NCBI RefSeq assembly: GCF_021390335.1
Contig: NZ_JAJUXK010000006.1
Coordinates: 1-64,000 of the forward strand
Length of the DNA: 64,000 nt
Direction of reading: 5' to 3'
DNA from: Dyadobacter sp. CY343
GTDB lineage: Bacteria; Bacteroidota; Bacteroidia; Cytophagales; Spirosomataceae
The notes beneath the pieces are model-generated. The model saw only the letters and a program-made list of their open reading frames with translations. It was not told the origin of the DNA and did no database searches. The translations under genes were made by a program, and so were the position numbers. Positions within the stretch are counted from its first letter, which is position 1, and the number at the start of each line of letters is the position of its first letter. Positions 44,041 to 53,599 of this stretch are shown here, piece by piece.

Positions 44041-45303
44041 ATGTTAACAACCGACAAAATGAAAGACGAGATTATCAACAACATCCAGAATCCCAGACAA
44101 TTAGAAGAATTGTACCGGGACAACAAAGCCACTTTCAGGGGCGCATTTAATGCCGTTTATTCGGATATCAGAGAGCATGTTACCGCCCAGATTTGGCACG
44201 AAAGGCTGAATTTTGAGACCAACGATATTTCCTGGGGCACCAGCAAAGAGCGGCTATTTGTGATCATTGCTTCGTTTCTGGCAGGTTTGACAGCAAAAAT
44301 CCCGGACTTCACCGGCATCAATCCTGAATACTTTTACCCCAGAAACATTTCTTTCGTCGTATTTCCGCTGCTAACCGCTTATTTCCTCTGGAAACAGCAG
44401 GTTAATATCAGAAAGGCGCTCATCGCGGCAGTAGCTATCCTGGTTTCCGTCGTTTACATTAACCTCCTTCCCGACAATCCAAAAAGTGACACACTGACGC
44501 TGGCTTGTATGCACCTGCCGCTTTTCCTGTGGGCGATCCTGGGGTACGCGTTTGCCGGAGATAGTTTACATACCTATAAACGAAGACTCGATTTCCTGAG
44601 ATACAATGGCGATCTGGTGGTAATGACTACGATTATCCTGATCGCCGGAGGTATATTGTCAGCCGTCACAGTCGGGCTTTTTTCACTGATCGGCCTTCGA
44701 ATAGAGGAACTATACTTTCCCTACGTCGCAATATGGGGACTGGCGGCGGCTCCTATCGTAGGTACTTACCTCGTACAAACGAATCCGCAACTTGTGAGCA
44801 AAGTGTCTCCGGTGATCGCAAAAGTATTTACGCCGCTGGTATTGGTGATGCTTACGATTTATTTGTCAGCCGTAGTTTACACTGGCAAAGACCCGTACAA
44901 CGACCGCGAATTCCTGTTGATATTCAATGCATTACTAATCGGAGTGATGGCGCTTATCCTCTTTTCGATTGTTGAAACTTCTAAAAATACAGGTAATAAA
45001 ATTCCGCTATTCATGCTGCTCGGACTGGCGGTTCTGACTATTACTGTGAATGGAATCGCATTGTCGGCGATCATTTTCAGAATTTCCGAGTGGGGCATTA
45101 CCCCAAACAGGCTGGCCGTATTGGGCGGTAATGTGTTGATCCTGATAAACCTGTTACTGGTAACTTACCGGCTATTCCGTACGATCAAAAATGGAGACGC
45201 TATTGCCGGGGTAGAATACAGCATCGCTTTTTTTCTGCCTATTTACGGAATATGGACCTTGGTGGTAACCTTCGTTTTTCCGGTACTTTTTGGGTTTAAA
45301 TAA
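44041..45303 (+). CDS. DUF4153-type integral membrane protein
   Basis: 420 residues. A hydrophilic start of about 75 residues precedes some nine to ten membrane helices (for example IASFLAGLTAKI, FVVFPLLTAYFLW, LIAAVAILVSVVYINLL, MTTIILIAGGILSAVTVGLF). The architecture and ending fit the DUF4153/DUF4173-like membrane family. Function unknown. The twin palindromes upstream suggest tight control, and a strong terminator follows. Confidence 0.65.
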   Translation: MLTTDKMKDEIINNIQNPRQLEELYRDNKATFRGAFNAVYSDIREHVTAQIWHERLNFETNDISWGTSKERLFVIIASFLAGLTAKIPDFTGINPEYFYPRNISFVVFPLLTAYFLWKQQVNIRKALIAAVAILVSVVYINLLPDNPKSDTLTLACMHLPLFLWAILGYAFAGDSLHTYKRRLDFLRYNGDLVVMTTIILIAGGILSAVTVGLFSLIGLRIEELYFPYVAIWGLAAAPIVGTYLVQTNPQLVSKVSPVIAKVFTPLVLVMLTIYLSAVVYTGKDPYNDREFLLIFNALLIGVMALILFSIVETSKNTGNKIPLFMLLGLAVLTITVNGIALSAIIFRISEWGITPNRLAVLGGNVLILINLLLVTYRLFRTIKNGDAIAGVEYSIAFFLPIYGIWTLVVTFVFPVLFGFK

Positions 45304-45328
45304 ATAAAAATCCGGTATTGATTTACTG

Positions 45329-45367
45329 AAATGCGGCGTGGTGCCAGTTCACCGCGCCGCATTTTTG
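45329..45367 (+). terminator. Factor-independent terminator
   Basis: AAATGCGGCG pairs with CGCCGCATTT around a TGGTG/CACC inner stem and is followed by TTTTTG. It ends the DUF4153 gene. Confidence 0.85.
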
Positions 45368-45474
45368 CATTCCATACCAGCTTGCCCGAAGAATAGCAAG
45401 AAGCTTGTGCGTGAACCTAGTATGACTGCGAATAAAAGAGCTTTTATCAGATATAACATTTAACTAAAGTAAAT

Positions 45475-46362
45475 ATGGACCAGATCAGAAAGGAAGATAT
45501 CAAACAAGAGGTATTTGATCTTTACGACGACTATGCGCACGACCGGATCGACAGGCGTAATTTTGTCCAGAGTCTGTCGGCTTATGCGGTTGGTGGTATT
45601 ACAGTTGCTTCATTAATGGGTTTTTTAATGCCTGATTACCAAGGCGGTATTCAGGTCAAAGCGAATGATCCCCGACTACAATCCGATTATATTCACTACG
45701 ATTCTCCCAAAGGCGGGAAGAAAATAAAAGCGTTGCTGTCCAAGCCGGAAGGTGCGACAGGCAAGCTTGGAGGTATCATTGTTGTGCACGAAAACCGCGG
45801 CCTGAACCCGCATATTGAAGACGTAGCCAGACGGGCCGCGCTCGCAGGTTTCGTCTCGCTTGCGCCCGACGCACTTACACCGCTTGGAGGCTACCCGGGA
45901 AACGATGATCAGGGAAGGGAGATGCAGAGCAAACGCGATAGAAATGAAATGTCCGAGGATTTTATTGCTGCTTACGATTACCTCAAAAATCACAAAGATT
46001 GTAACGGAAAGGTTGGAGTGGTCGGCTTTTGCTTTGGCGGCGGCATTGCCAATATGATGGCTGTGCGCATTCCCGAACTTTCGGCTTCGGTACCTTTCTA
46101 TGGCGGCCAGCCCGCGCCTGAGGATGTTCCGAAGATCAAGGCCCCGCTCCTGTTGCATTATGCATCGCTGGATACGCGGGTGAACGAAGGCTGGCCGGCT
46201 TATGAGGCGGCATTGAAGGAAAATAAAAAAGAATACAAAGCCTATATGTATCCCGATGCAAATCACGGCTTTCACAATGACACTACGCCGCGCTACGACA
46301 AAGCGGCTGCCGAACTGGCCTGGAAACGTACGATCGATTTTTTCAAAGAAAAACTGTCGTAA
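45475..46362 (+). CDS. Dienelactone hydrolase family protein
   Basis: 295 residues. A short N-terminal extension includes RRNFVQSLSAYAVGGITVAS, resembling a Tat-like or anchoring segment. The hydrolase body has VVHENRGLNPHIEDVARRAA, nucleophile elbow GFCFGGG with C186, the acid region HYASLDTRVNEGWP and His in PDANHGFHND. Cys-His-Asp triads of this order define dienelactone hydrolases, which open lactone rings in aromatic compound breakdown. The physiological substrate is not evident here. Confidence 0.85.
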   Translation: MDQIRKEDIKQEVFDLYDDYAHDRIDRRNFVQSLSAYAVGGITVASLMGFLMPDYQGGIQVKANDPRLQSDYIHYDSPKGGKKIKALLSKPEGATGKLGGIIVVHENRGLNPHIEDVARRAALAGFVSLAPDALTPLGGYPGNDDQGREMQSKRDRNEMSEDFIAAYDYLKNHKDCNGKVGVVGFCFGGGIANMMAVRIPELSASVPFYGGQPAPEDVPKIKAPLLLHYASLDTRVNEGWPAYEAALKENKKEYKAYMYPDANHGFHNDTTPRYDKAAAELAWKRTIDFFKEKLS

Positions 46363-46365
46363 CAC

Positions 46366-48531
46366 CTAGAAAAGGCTCCGGTCGCAGCTTGGTTTTTTCA
46401 GCTTGACCAATTGCAGCAACTGGCTGGTGTAAATTGTATCGATGTTTGCTTTGGGTACAAATTGCACCAGCAGTTCCGGGTCGTCGGAAAGGATATAATC
46501 ATAACAAAATTCCTTTTGCGCATTCTTCAATACCATCAGCTCCTGGTTGTAGCGGATATATTCCATTTTGCCCGGCTTGTCCAGTTTGCTCGCAATAGCA
46601 GACCAGTAATGGTAAAATCCGTTATGGCGCCTGAAAAATACACCTACATTTTTATGGTCCCCTTCCATGTGTTCGAGTAAGGGTTTAAAGTTGGTATAAT
46701 TATTAGGGTGGCTGAGGAAATAGGCTTTGTCGCGCTCCATTCCTATGATATTGGAAGCGCGGTCGAGGTCGTAGTAGCCCACCTTTTCAAGCAGCCCGAA
46801 TACCTTTCTGCGTTCGTTGTAGCCGGGCCACGATTTCAGGGGATGACAATTATTTGCGCCGGGAAATTCGTAGTATGCTCCCAGATATTTTTCATATAAA
46901 ACCGCCTGTTCACCGCCCGTTTCGCAGATCGCCACAGGAATATGCCCGATCGCTTTTCGTGTAAGAAAATTAATTGAAACGAGTTCCTTGTTCGGATTCC
47001 CGTAAACAAACGGAAGCGAAGAGAGCAAGAGGGGAATTGTCAGAAACGCCTGTTTCCAGCGAAAACTGGTAAAAATGAATGCGGCCAGCAACGCGCCCAT
47101 TGCGAAAAACGGCATTTGCGTGCGGGTGCTCCACAGCTGAAATTTCATTAGTGTACAAAAAACAATAAAACCCAACGCAGCGCAGATCCAAAACCATTTG
47201 AAATCCCACTTACCCGCAACAAACAACAGCATGACGCTCATCATCAGGATGATCCAGAAATGCAGGGTATTGGGTACCATATCTTCATGAACTGAATATT
47301 TGACTGAAAATTCGTCCACATTCAGATCCTGATCATTAATATCCACGGCCATTTTTTGATGCAGATCCCTGATGCGTGAGTCCAGAAAATTATTAAAGCG
47401 CGTGTCGGGCAGGCCGAGGTTCAAACCTGCATTTTTGACCAATCCCGAGAGCGTATAAACGATCGAATGCTTTTGCGCCGGCAGTACTTCGGAAGCAAAT
47501 ACCGTTGAACGGAGCGGGCTCATTACGTGACCGAACAGGGCATAGTTACGGTAAAAAAAAGGCCCGAATACTATTCCAAGACACATGATCGCCAGCAGCA
47601 ACACCCGAATTGCATATAAGAACCGGTATTGAACCAGAATTTTAACCGCGAAGAAAACAGTGAAAGGCAGGGCGAAAATAAAAATGGTGTATTTGGAAAA
47701 TCCGCCGAATGCAAGCGACAAAAGGAATGCAGCCAGCGTTAATGTAGATTTTTTTACCAAAAACTGATACCCGAAATAAACGTAACAAGTTAAAAAGAAA
47801 CACGCGCAATAATCGACCTGTGTGCTGGTACTTTCAAAAATGCCGATGGGCAATGTTAACAGGAAAATGGTAGCCAGTAACTGCCCTCCCTGGCCTATTT
47901 TAAAATGCTTCGCAAGTAAACCGATACCCGCCAGCGACCCAAGAAATGCACTGAACTGGATAATCCCAGCGAACTGATCGGAACCTGAGAGCAAAACGGT
48001 GTCGAGTACGAGGTATTCTGCAAATACATTCAGGTAGAGCTGCTGCAAATGCATGGTCGGGAAATGGTCCAGGTTACCATTATTGATCCAGAAAAGTATC
48101 CGGTTCAAATGGTACATATGCGAATCGTAATTGTTCGGTGGCGCATATACTGACAGAAAAAACAGCGGCAGAATGTAAAATACGAGTGCTGATAAAACGA
48201 TCCATTTATAAGCCGGCTTTACGCCTTTCAGCCGGAATACGCCATTTAACAGAGCCAGATCGGCGAGGCGAATGCGACGTGAACGCTGCAAATAAGCAAT
48301 AGTGCCAATTAAGATAGCTACCTCAGCACCCCAGAATAGCTTGGCTGTCAATGCATTGATTGCGTCGAAAACAGAGAATAGCTCATTATACACAAAAATC
48401 ACTATCGCATTCGCAAGCAGCGCGTAAATGAACGAAACACGGATATTGGAATAGCTGCCGGTGGCCGGGCGAGTAAGCAAAAAGAGTATAAAGAATAAGG
48501 CGACAGAAACAAGAAGCAAGCAAAAAGCCAT
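46366..48531 (-). CDS. GT-C-like membrane glycosyltransferase or related integral membrane protein
   Basis: 721 residues with about a dozen membrane helices in the first 470 residues and a soluble C-terminal domain. The first periplasmic loop contains YAPPNNYDSHMYHLNRILFW, an Asp-containing loop like the DxD/ExD loops of GT-C enzymes (PMT, ArnT, GT39/83). GSDQFAGIIQFSAFLGSLAG and STSTQVDYCACFFL follow. It would transfer sugar from a lipid carrier to a lipid or protein. The gene ends four bases from the convergent hydrolase gene. The exact family is not certain. Confidence 0.5.
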   Translation of the reverse strand: MAFCLLLVSVALFFILFLLTRPATGSYSNIRVSFIYALLANAIVIFVYNELFSVFDAINALTAKLFWGAEVAILIGTIAYLQRSRRIRLADLALLNGVFRLKGVKPAYKWIVLSALVFYILPLFFLSVYAPPNNYDSHMYHLNRILFWINNGNLDHFPTMHLQQLYLNVFAEYLVLDTVLLSGSDQFAGIIQFSAFLGSLAGIGLLAKHFKIGQGGQLLATIFLLTLPIGIFESTSTQVDYCACFFLTCYVYFGYQFLVKKSTLTLAAFLLSLAFGGFSKYTIFIFALPFTVFFAVKILVQYRFLYAIRVLLLAIMCLGIVFGPFFYRNYALFGHVMSPLRSTVFASEVLPAQKHSIVYTLSGLVKNAGLNLGLPDTRFNNFLDSRIRDLHQKMAVDINDQDLNVDEFSVKYSVHEDMVPNTLHFWIILMMSVMLLFVAGKWDFKWFWICAALGFIVFCTLMKFQLWSTRTQMPFFAMGALLAAFIFTSFRWKQAFLTIPLLLSSLPFVYGNPNKELVSINFLTRKAIGHIPVAICETGGEQAVLYEKYLGAYYEFPGANNCHPLKSWPGYNERRKVFGLLEKVGYYDLDRASNIIGMERDKAYFLSHPNNYTNFKPLLEHMEGDHKNVGVFFRRHNGFYHYWSAIASKLDKPGKMEYIRYNQELMVLKNAQKEFCYDYILSDDPELLVQFVPKANIDTIYTSQLLQLVKLKKPSCDRSLF

Positions 48532-48790
48532 TAGTTCTTAGGGAGTCAGTTGGGCGTAAACAGAGCCAATGCTGATGAACGTGATCTGCATTGAACAGGT
48601 CAAAAATAGCCAACTACTGACAACCTGAAAAGCCTTTTAATCATTCTTATTTCCAATGGTTACAAATTGCCGCTAACCGGCAGGGATAAATTATTTAATG
48701 GATTATTTCCAATTAAAAGGACTATTTCCATATATTTGCAACTCTCAATCTGACTAAAAATTAAATTGGGTTTAATAGGGTTGTATAATA

Positions 48791-48826
48791 AAAACACCTT
48801 GCTCGCTCTGCGGACAGGGTGTTTCT
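48791..48826 (-). terminator. Terminator of the sugar dehydrogenase gene
   Basis: On the minus strand AAACACCCTG and CAAGGTGTTT form an imperfect stem followed by TTTAT. It lies about 60 bases behind the gene ending at 48886. The other parts of 48532-48885 contain no gene I can support. Confidence 0.6.
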
Positions 48827-48885
48827 GTATAAATTATAGTAAAGACGGTTTCAGGAAAACCGTAAGTTTACCTGCATTGGCGTTA

Positions 48886-50595
48886 TCAGTCTGTAATCAG
48901 TACTTTCTGCTGTACCACTCCGTCCTGATCCGCCAGGCGAACAATGTACAGGCCGGAAGCGGCTTCATGCAGCGGAATGCTGATCTCGCCACTTTTTCCG
49001 GATATTTCCTCCCTCAACACTACCACGCCGCCCGCATTGACCAACTCTACCGATTGAAATGTCCGGTTCAGATTCAAACTAAGTTTGTTGTCATTGATCA
49101 CAGTCGGCCGGACGTAAATGCCGGACGTTTCTTCATCACCAATTTTAACCAGAATAATTTTCGAATACTCGAAAGTGTTATCGATATCTACCATTTTGAG
49201 GCGATAGTAAAGGTTTCCGGTGCTTTTTGTCAAATGAGAAAAACGATATACCGACCCAGCGGCTGCATTTTCTGCGAGCACTTTTCCTACATTTTTAAAG
49301 TCCCGCGCATTGCTGCTGAATTCTACTTCAAAATTGCTGAAAGCTTCCTCCATCGTCGTATTCCACGTGAGTGAAACCCCTTCATTCCCTTTTTCTCCCT
49401 GAAAATTAGCTAACCTGACAGGCAGCGGCTCCTCTGCAAAAATCTGGTATACCGCGTCGTCCTTGACCGCATAAATTTCACCAGCCTCGTCTTCTCCAAT
49501 ATCCACCGTGCCCGCAAGATCGCCCTTCTCATAACTGATATAAGACTGGCTGCGCAGTATTTTGTGAATATCCCCTGAAAAATAATCGGTACCAATATAG
49601 AATCCGTACATCAGCGGATAGGCGGATCCACGGTAAACGACCCCGCCGATTACAGACTTCCCGCGGTCGTCGCCATTGACGTAAGTATAAAGCGGGGCTA
49701 CGTAATTTTCCACTGGCAAGCACCCGGTGCGATCAATGTCCGGCGTGGGTATATCGCCTTCAAAACAGCGCCAGCCGAAGTTAGAATTGCTGATCAATGC
49801 GGCGGGACGGAAATCTATTTCCTCCCTCTGCCCTTGTCCAACATCGCCGATCCACATATCTCCGGTTAGCTTGTCGAAGCTCCACCGGAATGGGTTTCTC
49901 AATCCCAATGCATAAACCGGACTACCAGAAATCGGGTTAGTAGGCGGAATCTGGTAAGGTAATGTTGCCCCAGCCTGTACATTTACATCAATACGCAGAA
50001 TTTTACCCAGCCAGCTTGAAGGATTCTGTCCATTATTTGCTCCATCATTCACGCCGCCCCCGTCACCTGTCGACAAGTACAGAAAACCGTCCGGCCCGAA
50101 ATGCATTTCTCCACCATTATGGTTGGTTGCATTGGGATGAGGAATCGTGATAATTTCCTGATAAGTGCCGGAACTGGCCGCGTTGCCGGAAGCTGTGTAT
50201 CTGGCTACAACCAGGTTACCAGCGAGGTTTGTGTAATAAACATACATGAAACCATTGGTGTTGAATTGAGGATGAAAAGCAATGCTTAACAGTCCGTCCT
50301 CACCATCCGCAGACCTCACGATCGGGGTCGGCAAGTTCATATTCAGGAACGTAATTGCTGTGGAGGGTGCTGCTGGTAAGAAAACTTTGATAGTACCTGC
50401 TCTCTCGGCTATGAAAATACGATTTGTACCGTCGCCTGCGTGCTTCAATTGCATCGCATCGGTGAGTCCTTCCATGACCGGATTATCAAGGTCAATCTCT
50501 ACATTCGGATTTTGCGCCGAAGTTCTGATGAAGGTTGCCAGCACAAGACTTGCGGCCAGGATCAATGCTCTTTTGGTTTGGTTAAATTTTCTCAT
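48886..50595 (-). CDS. PQQ-dependent sugar dehydrogenase-like protein with T9SS sorting domain
   Basis: 569 residues from the ATG at 50595, with a signal peptide (LILAASLVLATFIRTSAQ). Residues 30-370 form the soluble glucose/aldose dehydrogenase propeller: DGTNRIFIAERAGTIKVF, LSIAFHPQFNTNGFMYVYYT, HNGGEMHFGPDGFLYLSTGD, YALGLRNPFRWSFD and GDVGQGQREEID. PQQ-contacting His and Arg residues are present. The last 80 residues (from GIYVRPTVINDNKLSLNLNR to QQKVLITD) are a type A sorting domain, so the type IX system takes the protein to the surface. It oxidises sugars or related compounds. Confidence 0.85.
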   Translation of the reverse strand: MRKFNQTKRALILAASLVLATFIRTSAQNPNVEIDLDNPVMEGLTDAMQLKHAGDGTNRIFIAERAGTIKVFLPAAPSTAITFLNMNLPTPIVRSADGEDGLLSIAFHPQFNTNGFMYVYYTNLAGNLVVARYTASGNAASSGTYQEIITIPHPNATNHNGGEMHFGPDGFLYLSTGDGGGVNDGANNGQNPSSWLGKILRIDVNVQAGATLPYQIPPTNPISGSPVYALGLRNPFRWSFDKLTGDMWIGDVGQGQREEIDFRPAALISNSNFGWRCFEGDIPTPDIDRTGCLPVENYVAPLYTYVNGDDRGKSVIGGVVYRGSAYPLMYGFYIGTDYFSGDIHKILRSQSYISYEKGDLAGTVDIGEDEAGEIYAVKDDAVYQIFAEEPLPVRLANFQGEKGNEGVSLTWNTTMEEAFSNFEVEFSSNARDFKNVGKVLAENAAAGSVYRFSHLTKSTGNLYYRLKMVDIDNTFEYSKIILVKIGDEETSGIYVRPTVINDNKLSLNLNRTFQSVELVNAGGVVVLREEISGKSGEISIPLHEAASGLYIVRLADQDGVVQQKVLITD

Positions 50596-50690
50596 AATCA
50601 ACTGGTTTGATTGAAAAACTCCTTAACACTACTTCTACTTATACCAGAGCTTGTTCTACAATTTCTATGCCTTTGAGATTTATATTGAGC

Positions 50691-50728
50691 ACAAAAAAAG
50701 ACCTTCTGAACGAGTGTCAGAAGGTCTT
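50691..50728 (-). terminator. Terminator of purM
   Basis: AAGACCTTCTGA and TCAGAAGGTCTT form a perfect 12-base stem with a seven-base loop. On the minus strand a run of seven T follows. It lies 19 bases behind the purM stop. Confidence 0.88.
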
Positions 50729-50746
50729 CCATGCTGATTATTGATT

Positions 50747-51925
50747 TCAGTAAATGAATGTACCGAATTCGCTCTTGATCGTAAGCTTCTTTTCCGGTGC
50801 CTCTTCCACCCTTCCTACCACCTGCGCTGCAATTCCAAACGACTCGGCGGTAGCAATAGCTTGTGCTGCAAACTCCTCGGGAAGGTAAATTTCAAGCCTG
50901 TGCCCCATATTGAAAACCTTGTACATTTCCTCCCAGCTGGTGCCGCTTTCTTCCCGTATCATTTTGAAAAGTGGGGGAATGGGGAGCAGATTATCTTTGA
51001 TAATGTGAAGGTTATCAACGAAATGTAGAATTTTCGTTTGTGCGCCGCCGCTGCAATGTACCATGCCATGAATGTGTGGCCTGATATCATCAAGCAAAGC
51101 CTTCGCGAGCGGAGCGTAAGTTCTGGTTGGGGACAATATAAGCTGGCCGACATTCAGAGGAGTACCTTCCACTGCATCTGTCAGATTTTTGCTGCCACTG
51201 TAAATCAGATCTTCGTTTACTTCAGGGTCGAAGCTTTCGGTATATTTTTTGAGGTATTTACCTAAAATATCATGTCTGGCGGACGTAAGTCCATTGCTGC
51301 CCATTCCACCATTATACTGTGTTTCATAAGTAGCCTGCCCATAAGAAGCAAACCCAACGATCACATCTCCCGGCTGAATATTCGCGTTATCAACCACTTC
51401 CGCACGTTTCATCCGCGCAATTACCGTACTATTCACAGTGACCGTTCTTACCAGATCACCTACGTCGGCAGTTTCGCCGCCTGTACTATAGATTTCCACA
51501 CCGTAACTGCGCAGCATTTCGAGCACCTCTTCGGCACCGTTTATGATCTCTGCGATCACCTCCCCTGGAATACGATTTTTGTTCCGGTCGATCGTCGAAG
51601 AATATAGCATCGGGCCGGTCGCTCCTACGCAAAGCAGGTCGTCGGTGTTCATTACGATAGCATCCTGCGCAATACCTTTCCAAACCGAAATATCTCCGGT
51701 TTCCTTCCAGTACAGATAAGCGAGGGAAGTTTTGGTACCGGCGCCGTCAGCGTGCATGATGGTGCAATAGTCGGGATCGCCAGCGAGGGTATCGGGGACA
51801 ATCTTGCAAAAAGCCTTTGGAAAAATGCCTTTGTCTATCTTTTCAATGGCCTTGTGCACATCTTCTTTCGAAGCCGAGACGCCGCGCTGGAGATATCGGT
51901 CGGTAGTATTCATCTGGGTATTCAT
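50747..51925 (-). CDS. purM: Phosphoribosylformylglycinamidine cyclo-ligase (AIR synthetase)
   Basis: 392 residues from ATG 51925 (the next ATG is four codons on). PurM cyclises FGAM to AIR with ATP in purine synthesis. Seen: RYLQRGVSASKEDVHKAIEK at the start, MHADGAGTKTSLAY (the conserved DG.GTK loop), IAQDAIVMNTDDLLCVGATG, STGGETADVGDLVRTVTVNS, and the late HGMVHCSGGAQTKILHF. This longer form is usual in Bacteroidetes. Transcription ends at the hairpin at 50691. Confidence 0.9.
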   Translation of the reverse strand: MNTQMNTTDRYLQRGVSASKEDVHKAIEKIDKGIFPKAFCKIVPDTLAGDPDYCTIMHADGAGTKTSLAYLYWKETGDISVWKGIAQDAIVMNTDDLLCVGATGPMLYSSTIDRNKNRIPGEVIAEIINGAEEVLEMLRSYGVEIYSTGGETADVGDLVRTVTVNSTVIARMKRAEVVDNANIQPGDVIVGFASYGQATYETQYNGGMGSNGLTSARHDILGKYLKKYTESFDPEVNEDLIYSGSKNLTDAVEGTPLNVGQLILSPTRTYAPLAKALLDDIRPHIHGMVHCSGGAQTKILHFVDNLHIIKDNLLPIPPLFKMIREESGTSWEEMYKVFNMGHRLEIYLPEEFAAQAIATAESFGIAAQVVGRVEEAPEKKLTIKSEFGTFIY

Positions 51926-52167
51926 TAAAATCGGACAGTTCCTTAACAGCCACAAAAGTAGGCAAAAAGGCTTTTAAAGCTTTACTTTAATGAGGCAGCG
52001 CTTACTGTATTGGAATCAACAAGTTACATAATATATCTAGAATTTAGTATAAAATAGAATTAGGATACTTAAAAAGTTCGTTTTAGTTTTACGTTATACC
52101 GTTTTCAATTTGAAAAACCGTAGAATCTATTGTTTGAGAGTTCAAGAGTACCAATCTCCTACCCTTC

Positions 52168-52671
52168 ATGACATTTGCCAAGCGTTTTGTTTTTGTAATT
52201 GCCGGTCTATTTTTCCTAAATGCAGCCAGTCAGCCAGCCCATTCCAAAGAACTGACTTCCAAAGAAGCAGTTACTGATTCTACCGGTAATATTGAATCTT
52301 TGGTCAATTTTGCTGTTAAGCATTTACATATCCCCTACCGCTCCGGCGGCACTTCGAAAAAAGGCTTCGACTGTTCCGGATTTGTCAGATATTGCTTTGA
52401 TAAGCTGGACATTGCATTGCCGCATTCCAGCGCCGCGCAGGCCAAACACGGTGAAACCATCGAATTGGATAATGCCCGTCCCGGCGACCTTATATTCTTT
52501 AAAGGAGAAAGCACGAAAAGCAAAAATATCGGGCACGTCGGGATCATCACCGAGGTCGCGCCAGGCTACGTAAAATTTATCCATTCCGCATTCAAAGGCG
52601 GCATCCGGTATGATCTGCTTAACGCCTCCTACTACGAAAAACGCTTCGTCGCGATTAAGAGGCTCTTTTAA
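52168..52671 (+). CDS. NlpC/P60 (C40) peptidoglycan endopeptidase
   Basis: 167 residues with a signal peptide (VFVIAGLFFLNAASQPAHS). The single NlpC/P60 domain has C69 in KKGFDCSGFVRYCF, H123 in IGHVGIITEV and a third polar residue H139 in KFIHSAFKGG. RPGDLIFFKG is typical. Such enzymes cut the D-gamma-glutamyl-meso-diaminopimelate bond in peptidoglycan. Small size and lack of binding modules suggest a general wall-remodelling role. Confidence 0.9.
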   Translation: MTFAKRFVFVIAGLFFLNAASQPAHSKELTSKEAVTDSTGNIESLVNFAVKHLHIPYRSGGTSKKGFDCSGFVRYCFDKLDIALPHSSAAQAKHGETIELDNARPGDLIFFKGESTKSKNIGHVGIITEVAPGYVKFIHSAFKGGIRYDLLNASYYEKRFVAIKRLF

Positions 52672-52704
52672 ATTCCTTTTATTATTTTCCTTCTTTTCCT
52701 TTTT

Positions 52705-52954
52705 CCGTTCACTGAAGTGAACGGCTATTGATTTTGGGCTTTCATGACTAATGCCAATCAATACCCGGCGACTTCAGTTGACGGATGATACTAATATCTT
52801 CTGAAATCCTTTTTCCGACTATCAAATCGATTCTTTTCCAAGCAAATTGCTAAATCCAATCTCTTTTTCGTTTTCCGTTCACTGAAGTGAACGGCTATTG
52901 ATTTTGGGCTTTCATGACTGATGCCAATCAATTCCCGTCGACTTCAGTCGACGG
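52705..52954. repeat. REP-like elements (two paired units) next to a RAYT transposase
   Basis: A unit of about 90 bases occurs twice (52701-52791 and 52871-52962), nearly identical. Each starts with the perfect palindrome CCGTTCACTGAAGTGAACGG (52705-52724 and 52875-52894) and ends with a second palindrome around ACTTCAGT (52765-52784, imperfect; CCGTCGACTTCAGTCGACGG at 52935-52954, perfect). Paired inverted hairpins of this kind are BIME-type repeats mobilised by RAYT enzymes. Confidence 0.85.
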
Positions 52955-53417
52955 ATGATACATCATTTATTTCTTTCGGATCCTGCCAATTTACTTGCGG
53001 CCAATTGTTCTTTTTTGCGAAAGCGTTGATCTCTTCTTTAAACGTCTTCTTCGTATGATGCGCCTCCTGATTAAGAATATAGCGCCGCACCCTGTCGACG
53101 TGCCGCTCGCTTACGCTCGCAGCCCAGTAATCGTCCTGCCAGACGAATTTATCTTTTGTCAACTTATTCTGATTTATCCAGCAGGAAGATTCTCCTTTAA
53201 TTTGTTGCACAATCTTACTTAATGATTGCTCGCGGCCTAAAGATATCAGACAATGTGCATGATCTTTATAGCCATTCACAACGTTCATCTGAATACCTTT
53301 TGAGATCGCATTTTCTCTCATATGAAAAAAAATCTTCCCTCGGATACGGTCGTTAAGAAACGGGTAGCGATGCTTGGTTGCAAATACAACGTGAACCCAA
53401 ATGCTTGTCCAGCTCAT
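52944..53417 (-). CDS. REP-associated tyrosine transposase (RAYT, IS200-like)
   Basis: 157 residues of the Y1 transposase fold: SIWVHVVFATKHRYPFL with the first strand, VVNGYKDHAHCLISLGREQS carrying the HUH-type H-x-H (HAH), VQQIKGESSCWINQN, then WAASVSERHVDRVRRYILNQ, where the expected catalytic Tyr lies in RRYILNQE. Such enzymes nick and rejoin single-stranded REP hairpins. The stop codon lies inside the REP palindrome at 52935-52954, and another REP (53501-53520) lies 83 bases upstream of the start. The gene looks intact. Confidence 0.88.
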   Translation of the reverse strand: MSWTSIWVHVVFATKHRYPFLNDRIRGKIFFHMRENAISKGIQMNVVNGYKDHAHCLISLGREQSLSKIVQQIKGESSCWINQNKLTKDKFVWQDDYWAASVSERHVDRVRRYILNQEAHHTKKTFKEEINAFAKKNNWPQVNWQDPKEINDVSSVD

Positions 53418-53500
53418 ATAATACAGGTTAAATCATCGAGACGATCAACCCAAACAGAAGTAACTCCAAATAATATAGAAAACCGGAGACCCATAAATTT

Positions 53501-53520
53501 CCGTCAACTTCAGTTGACGG
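53501..53520. repeat. Single REP hairpin upstream of the RAYT gene
   Basis: CCGTCAACTTCAGTTGACGG is a perfect palindrome of 20 bases, the same type as the second hairpin of the units at 52701-52962. The RAYT gene is thereby flanked by REPs on both sides. Confidence 0.85.
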
Positions 53521-53599
53521 AATAAGGGTTATAAACGTGATTGCGCGTAAATTTGACACTTTGAATGCTTCTTCATTAAATCACTAACAGCCGCACATT

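Noticed and set aside
45676..46365. 229-codon frame opposite the dienelactone hydrolase gene
   Set aside because: Antisense shadow of an enzyme with intact catalytic motif.
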